This document shows positions 50,751-59,911 of a stretch of 64,000 nucleotides of DNA, piece by piece. Every line of letters begins with the position of its first letter. The stretch's first letter is position 1. The DNA comes from Cyclobacterium roseum (GTDB taxonomy: Bacteria; Bacteroidota; Bacteroidia; Cytophagales; Cyclobacteriaceae), in contig NZ_WNKF01000003.1 of assembly GCF_010119225.1 (NCBI RefSeq), positions 186,001 to 250,000 on the forward strand, given 5' to 3'. The position numbers were made by a program, and so were the translations under genes. Under the pieces are notes generated by a model. That model did no database searches, was not told the origin of the DNA, and saw nothing but the letters and a program-made list of their open reading frames with translations.

Positions 50751-51752
50751 TTATTTCTGCCATGCCAGACTTATTTCATCAGGAGTTTTCATCCGGTCAG
50801 CAAGGCGAGAGTACCTTGAAGCCAAACCAGCCAGGTATTCCTGTGCTTTGGCGGCCACATCATTTAATCCAGTCACTTTTTCTACGTTCCAAAGCTTGAC
50901 CAAATGATCGATGATACGCGCGTAATCCCAACCCGTATAAATGCCTACTTTTTGCGTAATGGCGGAAAACTGGTCAAATAGGGATGGGTTTTTGCCTCCT
51001 TCACCCATCAGTACCGCAGGCATTACGATTTGCTTACGCATCATTTTTTCGAACGCAAGCATCGCTCCGTTGGGATCAATCTGGAAAATTTCCGACATGA
51101 AACTTTTGTAAGCCTTCTCATGCCTGGCCTCGTCTCCGGCAATCTGCTTGCATATTTTTCCTAACACCAAATCCCCTGCTTTATCCGCCAACTTTCCGGT
51201 ATTGACGTGGGAGATTTTTGTCGCTCTTTCCTGGAAGGAAGTGTAGATAATGGCCTGATAAGGATCTTTTTCAGACCGGGGATCAAACCCGTTGTAAATT
51301 AAGCGGTGAATGGTCTGCTCTACTTTCCTCATATCTGCCCGGCCGGAAAGATAGAGGTACTTGTTCAACAAATCCCCGTGGCGGTTTTCTTCGGCCGTCC
51401 AGGCTTTTGTCCATTTTACCCAACCGCGTTGGCTGGTAAGGGATCCTTCTTCGTTGATACCCTCCAGCATGTTGAAGTAAGTTTGGTAGCTTGGGAGTGC
51501 TTCTTCTGTAATCATATTTCCTACCAGGGAAGTAATGATCGTGTCCGGAATGCCAGCAGCTCTTTCTCGCAAGAGTTTCACCTGATCCAGGGCATCGGGC
51601 TGGGACATATCCGGAAGAAAATCGGTGGGTTGCCAACAGTCATCCGGATCCATTAAGGTCGTTCCGACGGTTTCGGTGACAAAGTCATCCAGCTGGCTGA
51701 TAACCTCAGCGTTTTTTTCAAGTTCGTAGTTGATATTTTCTGACTTATTCAT
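50751..51752 (-). CDS. Acyl-ACP desaturase (ferritin-like)
   Basis: A 333-residue member of the soluble stearoyl-ACP desaturase family (fatty acid desaturase type 2). The di-iron ligands are visible in the two pairs of motifs: Glu in MITEEALPSYQ and EENRHG (residues about 118-123), and later DEARHEKAY (about 208). These enzymes introduce a double bond into acyl-ACP with ferredoxin and O2. It has no signal or membrane segment. It stands alone and converges on recQ. A GCCCTTTT/AAAGGGC inverted repeat lies just after its stop. Bacterial members set membrane fluidity; the exact double-bond position is unknown. Confidence 0.92.
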   Translation of the reverse strand: MNKSENINYELEKNAEVISQLDDFVTETVGTTLMDPDDCWQPTDFLPDMSQPDALDQVKLLRERAAGIPDTIITSLVGNMITEEALPSYQTYFNMLEGINEEGSLTSQRGWVKWTKAWTAEENRHGDLLNKYLYLSGRADMRKVEQTIHRLIYNGFDPRSEKDPYQAIIYTSFQERATKISHVNTGKLADKAGDLVLGKICKQIAGDEARHEKAYKSFMSEIFQIDPNGAMLAFEKMMRKQIVMPAVLMGEGGKNPSLFDQFSAITQKVGIYTGWDYARIIDHLVKLWNVEKVTGLNDVAAKAQEYLAGLASRYSRLADRMKTPDEISLAWQK

Positions 51753-51944
51753 AAACTATTCATTCGCTTTTGGGTGTCCATTTGTTTCTTCGCCAAAAAC
51801 ATTAACACCTTTTTTCTCTCCAAATTTACAACAATGACGATATATGGTAAAGGCTACTATTTTAACCTAATTATACTTTCTCTAAGTATGTAACGAAAGC
51901 TGTGGAATATTCATTCACTCTTGCAACGATATTCCATAAAATCA

Positions 51945-52844
51945 TTAATAAGAAAGTTTGTAGGCAGCTACTTTGTTTTTAAAGAAGGTAGGTACTAATA
52001 CGATACTTTCCTCGGGGATGAACCCGATATCTGCCGTATTGGATTCTTCTGCCGTGGTATCTAAAATTTTGGTAGCCGTACCATTCTGGATAAGGAATAT
52101 TTCTCCTCCCCATCGGCTGGCAATAAACGTGTCTTCATCGATTATGATTAAACCGTCTCCGCCGGTCACCTCATCATTTATAATTTCAAAACTTCCATCA
52201 CTGGCGTATTGTTTTAAACCTTCACTATCCAATCCGTATACGGTTCCATCACTGGCTACCTGAAGCCCATTGATACTGTTTTGATCGGTTGCAAAAGTGT
52301 GAATGTTGCCGTCCTCCAGGTAGTGGATGGTATTGGTTCTCATGTCCGAAAAGTAGACTTTTTGGCCATCAGTGGCGGCATCGTTTAGAAAAACGGCATC
52401 TTCAATCTCAAAGGTTTGATTGATTTCACCGGTTGCCAATTCTATTTCTACCAGGCGATCGATATCGGTAACGTACAGGAAATCTCCTACTACGGTCATT
52501 CCTTTTGGAGCGTTCAGGCGGCTAACCCAGTCTTTTTCCAAAATCTCTCCATCAGTACTTACCTTTGACAGAGAGCCCACGCCATCTTTTTCGTCCGGCC
52601 CTCCTTCGATATTGGCTACGTAAAGCAGGCCATCGCTTTCTTCATAATGAACGGATTCATTGGTGATAAGCTCTTCAGAGGTTTCCCAAAGCAATTCCAT
52701 ACTTGGTTCTGTTGGCGTATTTTCCTGAACGGCTGTTTCCTCACGCTCCTCGTTGGTGGAAGAGGGGCCGCAGCTTATTCCCAAAAACAGGAGAATGCTT
52801 AATGCACAAAGGGTAGTTGTAGCGGGTTTTGTTGAAAACTTCAT
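51945..52844 (-). CDS. Exported beta-propeller-like lipoprotein (SMP-30-like)
   Basis: A 299-residue lipoprotein with lipobox GISC (Cys25). The mature part consists of repeated strand motifs (KVSTDGEILEKDW, GDFLYVTDIDRLVEIEL, GQKVYFSDMRTNTIHYL, DGTVYGLDSEGLKQYA) spaced about 45 residues, typical of six-bladed propellers of the SMP-30/gluconolactonase and NHL type. The calcium- and lactone-binding residues of true lactonases are not clearly present, so activity is not claimed. It diverges from the dipeptidase gene (165-base spacer). Its role may be in envelope ligand binding. Confidence 0.72.
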   Translation of the reverse strand: MKFSTKPATTTLCALSILLFLGISCGPSSTNEEREETAVQENTPTEPSMELLWETSEELITNESVHYEESDGLLYVANIEGGPDEKDGVGSLSKVSTDGEILEKDWVSRLNAPKGMTVVGDFLYVTDIDRLVEIELATGEINQTFEIEDAVFLNDAATDGQKVYFSDMRTNTIHYLEDGNIHTFATDQNSINGLQVASDGTVYGLDSEGLKQYASDGSFEIINDEVTGGDGLIIIDEDTFIASRWGGEIFLIQNGTATKILDTTAEESNTADIGFIPEESIVLVPTFFKNKVAAYKLSY

Positions 52845-52952
52845 GAGTGTCGTGTTTGGTTTAAGAACAAATTTCGCTAATTTTTTGATGAATACTTAAT
52901 TTTCTTCCGAAAATGAATTTTTCAGCAGGGTAGGTAAAAACTGAAAGATTGG

Positions 52953-52960
52953 TATATTTG
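52953..52960 (+). promoter_or_regulatory. -7 promoter box of the dipeptidase gene
   Basis: TATATTTG matches TAnnTTTG exactly, 49 bases before the ATG at 53010. No TTTG at -33 is seen. Confidence 0.45.
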
Positions 52961-53009
52961 ATTCAAAATTTACACATAAGATAACCACTAACAATAAAAA
53001 TTACAGAAA

Positions 53010-54266
53010 ATGAAAAAAAGTACGCAGATTTTAACACTCCTTTTGATCCTATTGGGTTTTTCTTGCGGGACAGAGTCCAGTGAGACCATTGATTACACAG
53101 CGCTTTCGGATGAAGAACGCCTAGCGACTGCCAGGGAACTAGCCAGGAATACCGTCATGGTTGATGGCCATGTGGATTTACCTTACCGCATGAAGGTGGG
53201 GGGCTTTACCCTACAGCGGGAAATTTTGGATGTGTCTGAAAGGACGGAAGGTGGCAATTTTGATTATCCCCGATCCAAGGAGGGAGGCTTGGATGCGCCT
53301 TTTATGTCCATTTATATCCCTACCCGGTACCAGGAAACCGGTGGAGCGAAGGTGTTGGCAGATTCCCTTATTCTGATGACGGAACGATTGGCCGATACCT
53401 GGCCGGATAAATTTGGCATGGCCTATAGTCCAGCTGATATTCAGGCAAATTTTGAAGCCGGTATAATTTCCCTCCCCATGGGCATGGAAAATGGAGCCCC
53501 CATCGGTGATAACCTGGACAATCTGGCATACTTTCACGATCGTGGTATCCGGTACATTACCTTAACTCACGGCAAAGATAACTTGATTGGTGATTCCTCC
53601 TATGACACCACCTATATGCATGGGGGGCTTAGCGAATTTGGCGTTGAGGTAGTCAAAGAAATGAACCGCCTGGGGATAATGGTCGATATTTCCCATGTTT
53701 CAGATGATACCTTTTACGATGTAATGGAGGTAACGCAGGTTCCGGTGATTGCTTCCCATTCTTCTGCGCGGCATTTTACCCCGGGATTTGAGCGAAATAT
53801 GGGGGATGAGATGATCCAACGGCTGGCCGAAAACGGAGGGGTGATCATGATCAATTTTGGAGGAAGTTTTGTCGATCAGAATTTTAGAGAGGGAAATGAT
53901 GCCGTAAGAGAGCATCTCGTAAATTGGTTGGCAGAAAACGAACTAAGCCGAAACGATCCGGAAGCGCGGGAATACATATCCGAATACGTCGCAGCGAATA
54001 ATCCTTTTCCCTCCGTGCAAAAGGTAGCCGACCATTTTGACCACATCGTGGCAATGGTGGGAATCGATCACCTGGGATTCGGGTCGGATTTTGACGGGGT
54101 GGGAGATACCTTGCCTACAGGACTAAAGGACGTATCCATGTATCCCAATTTGATAGCCGAATTATTGAAACGGGGCTATAGCAAGGAGGATATCGAAAAA
54201 GTTTGTTATAAAAATTTGTTCCGGGTTTGGCAGGAGGTAGAAGGATATGCCGCTAGTGCCGGGTGA
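53010..54266 (+). CDS. Membrane (renal-type) dipeptidase, peptidase family M19
   Basis: A 418-residue lipoprotein with lipobox GFSC (Cys19). M19 features are the metal ligands HVD in MVDGHVDLPY (near residue 55), Glu in MGMENGAPIGD, and two later His in MVDISHVSDDTF and VIASHSSARHF. The typical GSDFDGVGD stretch follows near the end. It cleaves dipeptides, probably in the periplasm or on the cell surface. The gene is alone on its strand and ends with a bidirectional terminator (54278-54321) shared with the isomerase gene. Confidence 0.93.
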   Translation: MKKSTQILTLLLILLGFSCGTESSETIDYTALSDEERLATARELARNTVMVDGHVDLPYRMKVGGFTLQREILDVSERTEGGNFDYPRSKEGGLDAPFMSIYIPTRYQETGGAKVLADSLILMTERLADTWPDKFGMAYSPADIQANFEAGIISLPMGMENGAPIGDNLDNLAYFHDRGIRYITLTHGKDNLIGDSSYDTTYMHGGLSEFGVEVVKEMNRLGIMVDISHVSDDTFYDVMEVTQVPVIASHSSARHFTPGFERNMGDEMIQRLAENGGVIMINFGGSFVDQNFREGNDAVREHLVNWLAENELSRNDPEAREYISEYVAANNPFPSVQKVADHFDHIVAMVGIDHLGFGSDFDGVGDTLPTGLKDVSMYPNLIAELLKRGYSKEDIEKVCYKNLFRVWQEVEGYAASAG

Positions 54267-54277
54267 TAGGAATTGAA

Positions 54278-54321
54278 AAAGGGCCACCCGGATCTTTCCG
54301 AAAGTGGCCCTTTGCTTTTTT
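54278..54321. terminator. Bidirectional terminator between dipeptidase and isomerase genes
   Basis: AAAGGGCCAC pairs with GTGGCCCTTT around a 16-base loop that itself has CGGAT/TTCCG pairing. A T-rich run follows on the plus strand. Confidence 0.8.
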
Positions 54322-54372
54322 ACTTTCCCTGAATACAACAAGGTGGTGCCGCTCGTGCGGACCGGGTAAGAT

Positions 54373-55254
54373 TTATGCGTTTGTCATGGAATTGAAAATT
54401 TCCAATTGCTCCTTCATAGCCGCAACCCGATCGGCAGGTGTGGTACGCGCCTCCAATAGTATCCAGCCCTCGTAGTCAATACCATTAAATAGATTCATGA
54501 GTTGCTGGTAGGGATAATCCCCTACATTCAATTCGCGAATGTGTACCGTATCGCCAAACCAGTGCTTTACGGAATTAAAATTAGCTTCCAGGCCCGGAGC
54601 CATCAGATCCTGATCGTTGCAATTCCAACACACCTTGACACTATCCTCCGTTACCTGATCAAAGATCGCTTTCATGTTTGGCAGCTGCTGGGTAAGTTTC
54701 CCGTGGACTTCCACGCGAACCAATTGCCCCAGCTCTTTTGCATATTTGCCCACTTCGTTAAAGGAGGTAGCGATCTGCGCAATGGTCTTTTCTTTTGGGA
54801 CACCTTCTGGTAGGCCATTTGGTTTTACCTTTATTCCGGTGGCACCAATATCCTTGCATAACGTAAGGTATTCCTTGGTACCTTCGATGTTTTGGCGTAC
54901 CTCCGCCTGATCGGTATAGTGGTAGGCAAAATTAGAACCGTACCCCACACAGGTCACCGGGCTGTCGGCAAAGCGATTCTTTACCTCTCTACGTTGCCTG
55001 GAAGAAAGGTTGGTTTCCACTCCATGTGCATGTTCGGTCCGCAACTCCACACCTAGCAGGCCAGATTTTTCACAATTGGCGATCAAGGTAGGAAGGTCCC
55101 AATCTTTGCCCCACTGGTAGGTTACCAGGCCCAGTTTCATGTTCGATTTTCGGGCAAAAGCAGGTAGTGGGAGGGATCCCAGGGTGGATAGTCCCAGTCC
55201 TGCTGCCATGCTTTTCAGTAAGAAGCTGCGCCTGGAAGAATTAGTCTCCGTCAT
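54373..55254 (-). CDS. Tat-exported sugar phosphate isomerase/epimerase
   Basis: About 293 residues from the ATG at 55254. A twin-arginine signal is clear: SSRRSFLLKSMAAGLGLS, then GSLPLPAFARKS. The rest is a xylose-isomerase-like TIM barrel; the metal-binding residues include Glu in GLLGVELRTEH, Asp in CWNCNDQDL, His in VHIRELN and Glu in WILLEAR. Exported isomerases of this kind accompany periplasmic Gfo/Idh/MocA oxidoreductases. It follows the DUF6807 gene with a 31-base gap and ends at a terminator, making it the last gene of the locus 54373-63007. Confidence 0.88.
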   Translation of the reverse strand: MTETNSSRRSFLLKSMAAGLGLSTLGSLPLPAFARKSNMKLGLVTYQWGKDWDLPTLIANCEKSGLLGVELRTEHAHGVETNLSSRQRREVKNRFADSPVTCVGYGSNFAYHYTDQAEVRQNIEGTKEYLTLCKDIGATGIKVKPNGLPEGVPKEKTIAQIATSFNEVGKYAKELGQLVRVEVHGKLTQQLPNMKAIFDQVTEDSVKVCWNCNDQDLMAPGLEANFNSVKHWFGDTVHIRELNVGDYPYQQLMNLFNGIDYEGWILLEARTTPADRVAAMKEQLEIFNSMTNA

Positions 55255-55285
55255 AGTAGTTGAAAATTGAAGATTATCGGTCGCT

Positions 55286-56329
55286 TTATTTTTTGGCGTA
55301 CTCATCGGCCAGCTCGTTTATTTGTGCATCTGACAAATCCTCAGAAGCCACCACCAGCCGGTAATTGAAAGTGGCTGTTTCGCCCTGTTCCAGACTGAAA
55401 TTCAATTCGTTTTCTCCACCAGAAAGCGCTTTTTGCCCCAACGTGTTAGCAGCAAACAACCCGTAATCCCGGGCATGCCAGTAAGTAGGGTAGCCCGCAT
55501 TGGAGGGATGATCAATAATCACCAGGGAAACGGGCTCTCCGTTTATTTCGCTGGAAAGTTTCATCCATCGTCCCCGGGTACCCCACACATCGCCCCCTTC
55601 AATTCCCTCAGAGCTCCTGTAGTCCCCTTTTACATAGGTATTATCCATTTTCTCTACACGGGTTTTGACCCCATGGGAGTCTACCAACTCGGTGGGTTTG
55701 TCTGTAGGTAATTCCAATTCCCGGCTTACCCGGATGGCAAACATTCCTTCCTTGTTGTCGGTAAAATCTACTTTATCGACCGCTGCCGTCAAATTGGTGG
55801 TGCGGTCAATAATGCGCATGCCTTCCATTGCACTAAACTTGAAGGTGGTTTCTTCTTCCAACAGGGTAGTGTTGTCTGGAGCTTTCCAAAGGGAATTGGT
55901 TTCCAGTGTCGCTTTGCCATTACCACCCTTTGCTTTTTCCACGGACTGGTGAAAGATGGTTCCGTATCCATCCTTTCTTTCAGCTGGTATGGCCTCCGAA
56001 TTGTTCCAGAAGTCATATCCGTTTACATCCCCGTAATTTAGCCATATGCCCACGTGATGGGGGTGGTCTGTACGGTCTCCCTCTTTGTTGATAAGAGGAT
56101 AGCTTCGCGTCAACATATTTCCTTCCGGAGACATGACCGGCCACAATACGGGCTTCATGATATTGTCGGGATACATATAGGTGGTGAAAAGTTCTCCTCC
56201 TACCATGATATCTACTTTTTTCTCCGACTCATTGACGTTTACTTCAATGGACTCTTTTTTCATTTTTTGACCGAAAAGCATGGTGCTGCTACTCATAATC
56301 AAGATCAATAGTATCGCCTGGTATTTCAT
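55286..56329 (-). CDS. DUF6807 (PmoA-like) exported protein
   Basis: A 347-residue protein with a signal peptide (residues 1-20, LFGQ). The mature part is rich in beta-strand and contains the DUF6807/PmoA-like features DHPHHVGIWLNYGDVNG, the GTIFHQSV strand and VDSHGVKTRVEKMDN, ending with TATFNYRLVVAS. These proteins are common in Bacteroidota and Planctomycetota sugar loci and have no proven activity; the cluster of histidines could bind metal. It lies between the Gfo/Idh/MocA gene (135-base gap) and the TIM-barrel gene (31-base gap). Confidence 0.85.
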   Translation of the reverse strand: MKYQAILLILIMSSSTMLFGQKMKKESIEVNVNESEKKVDIMVGGELFTTYMYPDNIMKPVLWPVMSPEGNMLTRSYPLINKEGDRTDHPHHVGIWLNYGDVNGYDFWNNSEAIPAERKDGYGTIFHQSVEKAKGGNGKATLETNSLWKAPDNTTLLEEETTFKFSAMEGMRIIDRTTNLTAAVDKVDFTDNKEGMFAIRVSRELELPTDKPTELVDSHGVKTRVEKMDNTYVKGDYRSSEGIEGGDVWGTRGRWMKLSSEINGEPVSLVIIDHPSNAGYPTYWHARDYGLFAANTLGQKALSGGENELNFSLEQGETATFNYRLVVASEDLSDAQINELADEYAKK

Positions 56330-56464
56330 ATCGAAATTTACATTTAGACTTTTTAAGTTATTTTGTTGTTACGAGATAGAAAAGTAAACCTGCCGGATGG
56401 ATTCATCCAGACAGGTTTATCTTCGTTACCTCCCGAAAGTGCTTGATATCTTTCGTCTCCCTAC

Positions 56465-57808
56465 TTAGACTTGGTTAGGAACTTCAAAGCCTTTGCGATA
56501 GTTTCGGGTCAACATCTTATCGGCTTCCGGATCGTTCACAAACGTTTCTGATTGGGGATTAAATGTAAGCACGCGTTCCAACTTGTAAGCGATGTTTCCC
56601 AAATGGGCCAAACCGGAAGAAAGGTGAGCGGTCTCTACCGGTCCGTTGAGGATGGATCGGTCGTGCTTTCTTACGGCCTCGATAAAGTTGGCAAAATGTC
56701 CGTCTGTTCCTCCTGCACCGCGGTCCATACCGGTTCCGGATTCTCCTCCGTCATCGCCGGACTTCCCTGGTGTGCGGTCCCTACCCAGGTACGATTTGTA
56801 TTTATCATATCCGTCCACGACGATATACCCCTTGTCTCCGTAGAAAATATTTCCCACAGTCGCACCCCCTTCTTCATTGGTACACCAGGGTCTTACTTCG
56901 AATTGGATAATCTTATTTTCTTCCGGGTAATTGTAAACCGAGGTGAGTACTTCCGGAACTTCTTTGGCATCGTCCCATAGGAACTTGCCTCCCATGGAAG
57001 TGATTTTGGTTGGAAGCCCTACGTCGAGCCCCCACATGCATAAATCCGTTTCGTGAATGCCCTGGTTGCCTACATCTCCGTTTCCATAATCCCAATGCCA
57101 ATGCCAGTTGTAGTGCACCAGGTTTCGGGAAAAAGGTCGCTTGGGAGCGGGACCGGTCCACAAGTCGTAATCGATACCATCCGGAACCGGGGAGAATCCT
57201 TTATCTCCTATACTGGGTCTCCAACGGAAAACAATTCCTCGAGCCATATACACGTTTCCAATGTATCCGTCCCGCATTAATTGAACCGCTTCCTGGATGG
57301 CGGGAGAGCTTCGTAGCTGAACGCCATGCTGAACAACACGATCGTATTTATGCGCTGCTTCAACCATTTTCCTACCTTCCCAAATATTGTGTGATCCTGG
57401 CTTTTCTACATACACATCTTTGCCCGCCTGGCATGCCCAGATGGTAGCTAATGCATGCCAATGGTTGGGTGCTGCGATACTGATGACATCAATATCCGGA
57501 TCGTCCAACACCCTTCGCAAATCTTGCTCCAGCGCGACATCCTTATTATAGGTTTCTTTAAATGTTTTTTGCCGCTCTCTTAACAGGTTCATGTCCGGAT
57601 CACATAACGTAGTAACCTGAACGTTTTCCTGGTTCATGAGACTTTGAATGTGGTTTTTACCCCTTCCATTAATACCCAGGACCGCGGCATTCACCCGATC
57701 ATTGGCACCAAAAACATTGGAGGATAGTATGGTGGGTGCCACGATGGCCGCAGAACTTGCAATAGCGGATTTTTTTAGAAATGTCCGTCTGGACGAATCA
57801 TTATTCAT
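56465..57808 (-). CDS. Tat-exported Gfo/Idh/MocA-family oxidoreductase
   Basis: A 447-residue protein with a twin-arginine start (SSRRTFLKKSAIASSAAIVAP). The Rossmann domain follows: AAVLGINGRGKNHIQSL, CDPDMN and SIAAPNHWHALATI, with VYVEKPGSHN carrying the conserved EKP motif (near residue 135). The C-terminal domain has NWHWHWDYGNGDVGNQGIHE with the catalytic His region. Relatives act as periplasmic sugar 3-dehydrogenases or glycosidases with a tightly bound NAD. It follows the SusD gene of the second locus; the spacer holds hairpins. Confidence 0.9.
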   Translation of the reverse strand: MNNDSSRRTFLKKSAIASSAAIVAPTILSSNVFGANDRVNAAVLGINGRGKNHIQSLMNQENVQVTTLCDPDMNLLRERQKTFKETYNKDVALEQDLRRVLDDPDIDVISIAAPNHWHALATIWACQAGKDVYVEKPGSHNIWEGRKMVEAAHKYDRVVQHGVQLRSSPAIQEAVQLMRDGYIGNVYMARGIVFRWRPSIGDKGFSPVPDGIDYDLWTGPAPKRPFSRNLVHYNWHWHWDYGNGDVGNQGIHETDLCMWGLDVGLPTKITSMGGKFLWDDAKEVPEVLTSVYNYPEENKIIQFEVRPWCTNEEGGATVGNIFYGDKGYIVVDGYDKYKSYLGRDRTPGKSGDDGGESGTGMDRGAGGTDGHFANFIEAVRKHDRSILNGPVETAHLSSGLAHLGNIAYKLERVLTFNPQSETFVNDPEADKMLTRNYRKGFEVPNQV

Positions 57809-57851
57809 AACATGCTGTTTTTGAGTTTATAATTATTTGTCTTTGTAAATT

Positions 57852-57893
57852 AAAAAATTCACTCGATTGCGCATGCCTCCGGGTGAATTTTTT
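57852..57893. terminator. Hairpin with T-run upstream of Gfo/Idh gene
   Basis: AAAAAATTCAC pairs with GTGAATTTTTT around a loop of 20 bases with CTCGATTGC and CCTCCGGG. It would act on either strand. It separates the relic frame from the Gfo/Idh/MocA gene. Confidence 0.6.
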
Positions 57894-57905
57894 ATATAAC
57901 CGGCA

Positions 57906-58037
57906 TTACTCTCCAATGGCCCGCATGGGGTCTTCGTTGGGTGTGCCGGCAGGTTGAACGACATGAGTTAATGGCTCGATAGTATCTTCAGCACCATTGT
58001 ATCCGGTAGTCTGATAAATGGTTGGCTTACGGATAAA
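57906..58037 (-). pseudogene. Possible 3' relic of a gene
   Basis: An open frame of 43 codons between two stop codons, without an ATG, GTG or TTG in a suitable place. Its composition (IYQTTGYNGAEDTIEPLTH, ...PNEDPMRAIGE) looks like coding sequence and it lies between the terminators of susD and of the next gene. The parent protein is unknown. Low certainty: it could be chance. Confidence 0.25.
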
Positions 58038-58140
58038 CTACCCATGTAATTTTTAAATTAATCCTACCCGACCTTGTTTAATATCTTTAATAGCAGGAAG
58101 GTGTACTTTCATGATCGGCAGTTTCCGAATAATGAATACT

Positions 58141-58173
58141 AAAAAAACCCTGGAAACTTTTCCCAGGGTTTTT
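58141..58173 (-). terminator. Terminator after susD (second locus)
   Basis: AAAAACCCTGG pairs with CCAGGGTTTTT around a 10-base loop, 17 bases after the SusD stop. A clean intrinsic terminator for the minus strand, also usable on the plus strand. Confidence 0.85.
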
Positions 58174-58189
58174 AACACATTTTATTTTT

Positions 58190-59899
58190 TTAACAATCTG
58201 CACCGGGATAACCACAATTTTGTGGATATCCACCGTCCGTTCTGTCAATTTGATTCAGTGGAATGGGCCTCACAATATGAAAATCCTGGATATTAGGTCC
58301 GGCCTGCAGGTTATGTGCCCTTACCCGCTCGATCAGGGTTCCTGTTCTGGCAAGGTCAAACCAACGGTGACCTTCACCATCCAGTTCTCGGCCTCTCTCA
58401 TTTAATAGAAAGTCCAGTGTGGCTTCCGCAGGGCCGATCTCCATTTGGGCCTCCATACCAGGCCAGGCAGCTCTTCTGCGGATTACATTGATATCTTCAG
58501 CAGCACCTGTGGTATTTCCTTGCATGATTCTGGCTTCCGCCCGTATCAGGTAAGCATCAGCCAGACGCATAAGCGGATGATCTCTTTGACCTTGTACATG
58601 CTGCCTGTTAGGTCTCGTTGGGTCTAGCCACTTGTTTAAGGTGGGGTAAAAACGCTCACTGTACTCGTCATCGGTGAGGACCAGATAGGGAGTAGCCGCT
58701 TGCCTTTCCTGAGACCAATTGGAATCTTTTCCGGGCCCCGGAATGTAAACGGCCGTATCTCCTACGGAAAACTTGCGTTCCCCAACCAGACTAGAGGAAA
58801 CGTAACCGGCATCTGCTTCCTCCTGGGACCAAACGGGAATATTTCCTTCGTTATTCGAAAACCATACATGTTTGTAGGTTTTATCATATCTGGAATCAAT
58901 ATCCCTGTCCCAAAGGGAAAGATGGAACGGTGTAGGCCTGAACCGTTTCCAAGGTCTCCCATTTTCGGTATCACGAGCCATGCCGGGAAGTACATCGTAT
59001 TCCATCAGAAAATACAAATGCCCGCGGTGTCCCTGACCATCCAGCCCTTCATCAACTTGGTTTTTATTGTTCTGAATGGCCCAAATCACTTCACTGTTTC
59101 TTTCATTGTCGATGTCCCAGAGATCAGCAAGATCCTCCAATAACATGAAGTCGTAATTATTGATCACATTGCTCATTAACCTTTCGGCTTCCTGTGCATC
59201 TGCACTTCCCTGACCATATGGCTGGTAGGCTCTGGTCATATAGGCCTTGGCCAAAAGAAACTCTGCAGCGGGTTTGGTTGCCCTTCCATATTCCCCTTGC
59301 GTTTCAGGTAGATTTTGTACGGCAAATTGCAAATCAGGAATGATGGCCTCGCTGTAAATCTGCCCTGCTGAAGTTTTATTGGCAGTCACCTCCACGCCCT
59401 CGGTTTCTTCTAAAGACAAGTGGATATCGCCATAAAATCTGGTCAGGTTGAAATAATACAAAGCCCTGAGAAACCTTACCTCCGCAATTCTGATATTTTT
59501 TTGCTCTTCAGAAATCCCCTCAAGCGTTTGAGATCTGTTGATTACGGCATTGGCTTGGTTGATTCCCCGGTAAAAGCTTGACCAGGTGGCAGTAACGAAA
59601 CCTTGTGCCGGATTCAAGCCGCCATCGTATAGATTGATGGGCTTGTGGCTGCCATCCGCTCCATTTGTGTGCACGTCAGTACCAAAGGTAGTCATGGTAA
59701 ATCCCCTTTCAGGACCATAGAAAAACTTTGTTTCGGAATAGGTAGCATTGACGGCAGATTCGAAACCGCTTACCGTGGTGTAAAAAGAACCGGCAGAAAC
59801 TCCTGATACCAAATCCTCTTCCAAATAGTCTTCACAGGATTGTGAAAAGAGCATTGCAAGAAATAAACTGAAAAGAGGTATATATCTATGTTTTTTCAT
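58190..59899 (-). CDS. SusD/RagB-family nutrient-binding lipoprotein (second locus)
   Basis: A 569-residue lipoprotein with lipobox SQSC (Cys22). SusD features are SGFESAVNATYSETKFF, the RFLRALYYFNLTRFYGD helix (residues about 143-160), TPR-like helices with FLLAKAYMTRAYQPYG, and a C-terminal LADAYLIRAEARIMQG and GEGHRWFDLARTG. It is longer than the first locus's SusD. It captures an oligosaccharide on the cell surface for the SusC pore encoded just upstream (12-base gap). A terminator follows. The glycan is unknown. Confidence 0.93.
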   Translation of the reverse strand: MKKHRYIPLFSLFLAMLFSQSCEDYLEEDLVSGVSAGSFYTTVSGFESAVNATYSETKFFYGPERGFTMTTFGTDVHTNGADGSHKPINLYDGGLNPAQGFVTATWSSFYRGINQANAVINRSQTLEGISEEQKNIRIAEVRFLRALYYFNLTRFYGDIHLSLEETEGVEVTANKTSAGQIYSEAIIPDLQFAVQNLPETQGEYGRATKPAAEFLLAKAYMTRAYQPYGQGSADAQEAERLMSNVINNYDFMLLEDLADLWDIDNERNSEVIWAIQNNKNQVDEGLDGQGHRGHLYFLMEYDVLPGMARDTENGRPWKRFRPTPFHLSLWDRDIDSRYDKTYKHVWFSNNEGNIPVWSQEEADAGYVSSSLVGERKFSVGDTAVYIPGPGKDSNWSQERQAATPYLVLTDDEYSERFYPTLNKWLDPTRPNRQHVQGQRDHPLMRLADAYLIRAEARIMQGNTTGAAEDINVIRRRAAWPGMEAQMEIGPAEATLDFLLNERGRELDGEGHRWFDLARTGTLIERVRAHNLQAGPNIQDFHIVRPIPLNQIDRTDGGYPQNCGYPGADC

Positions 59900-59911
59900 G
59901 ATTTCAGTAGT

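Larger units (their letters stand above)
57809..58189. other. Spacer between susD and Gfo/Idh genes with hairpins
   Basis: About 380 bases. A terminator is at 58141-58173 and another at 57852-57893. Between them, on the minus strand, an open frame without a start codon covers 57906-58037. It reads like a protein end (about 43 codons, ending DPMRAIGE) and may be a relic. The promoter of the Gfo/Idh/MocA gene must lie here or upstream. Confidence 0.5.
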
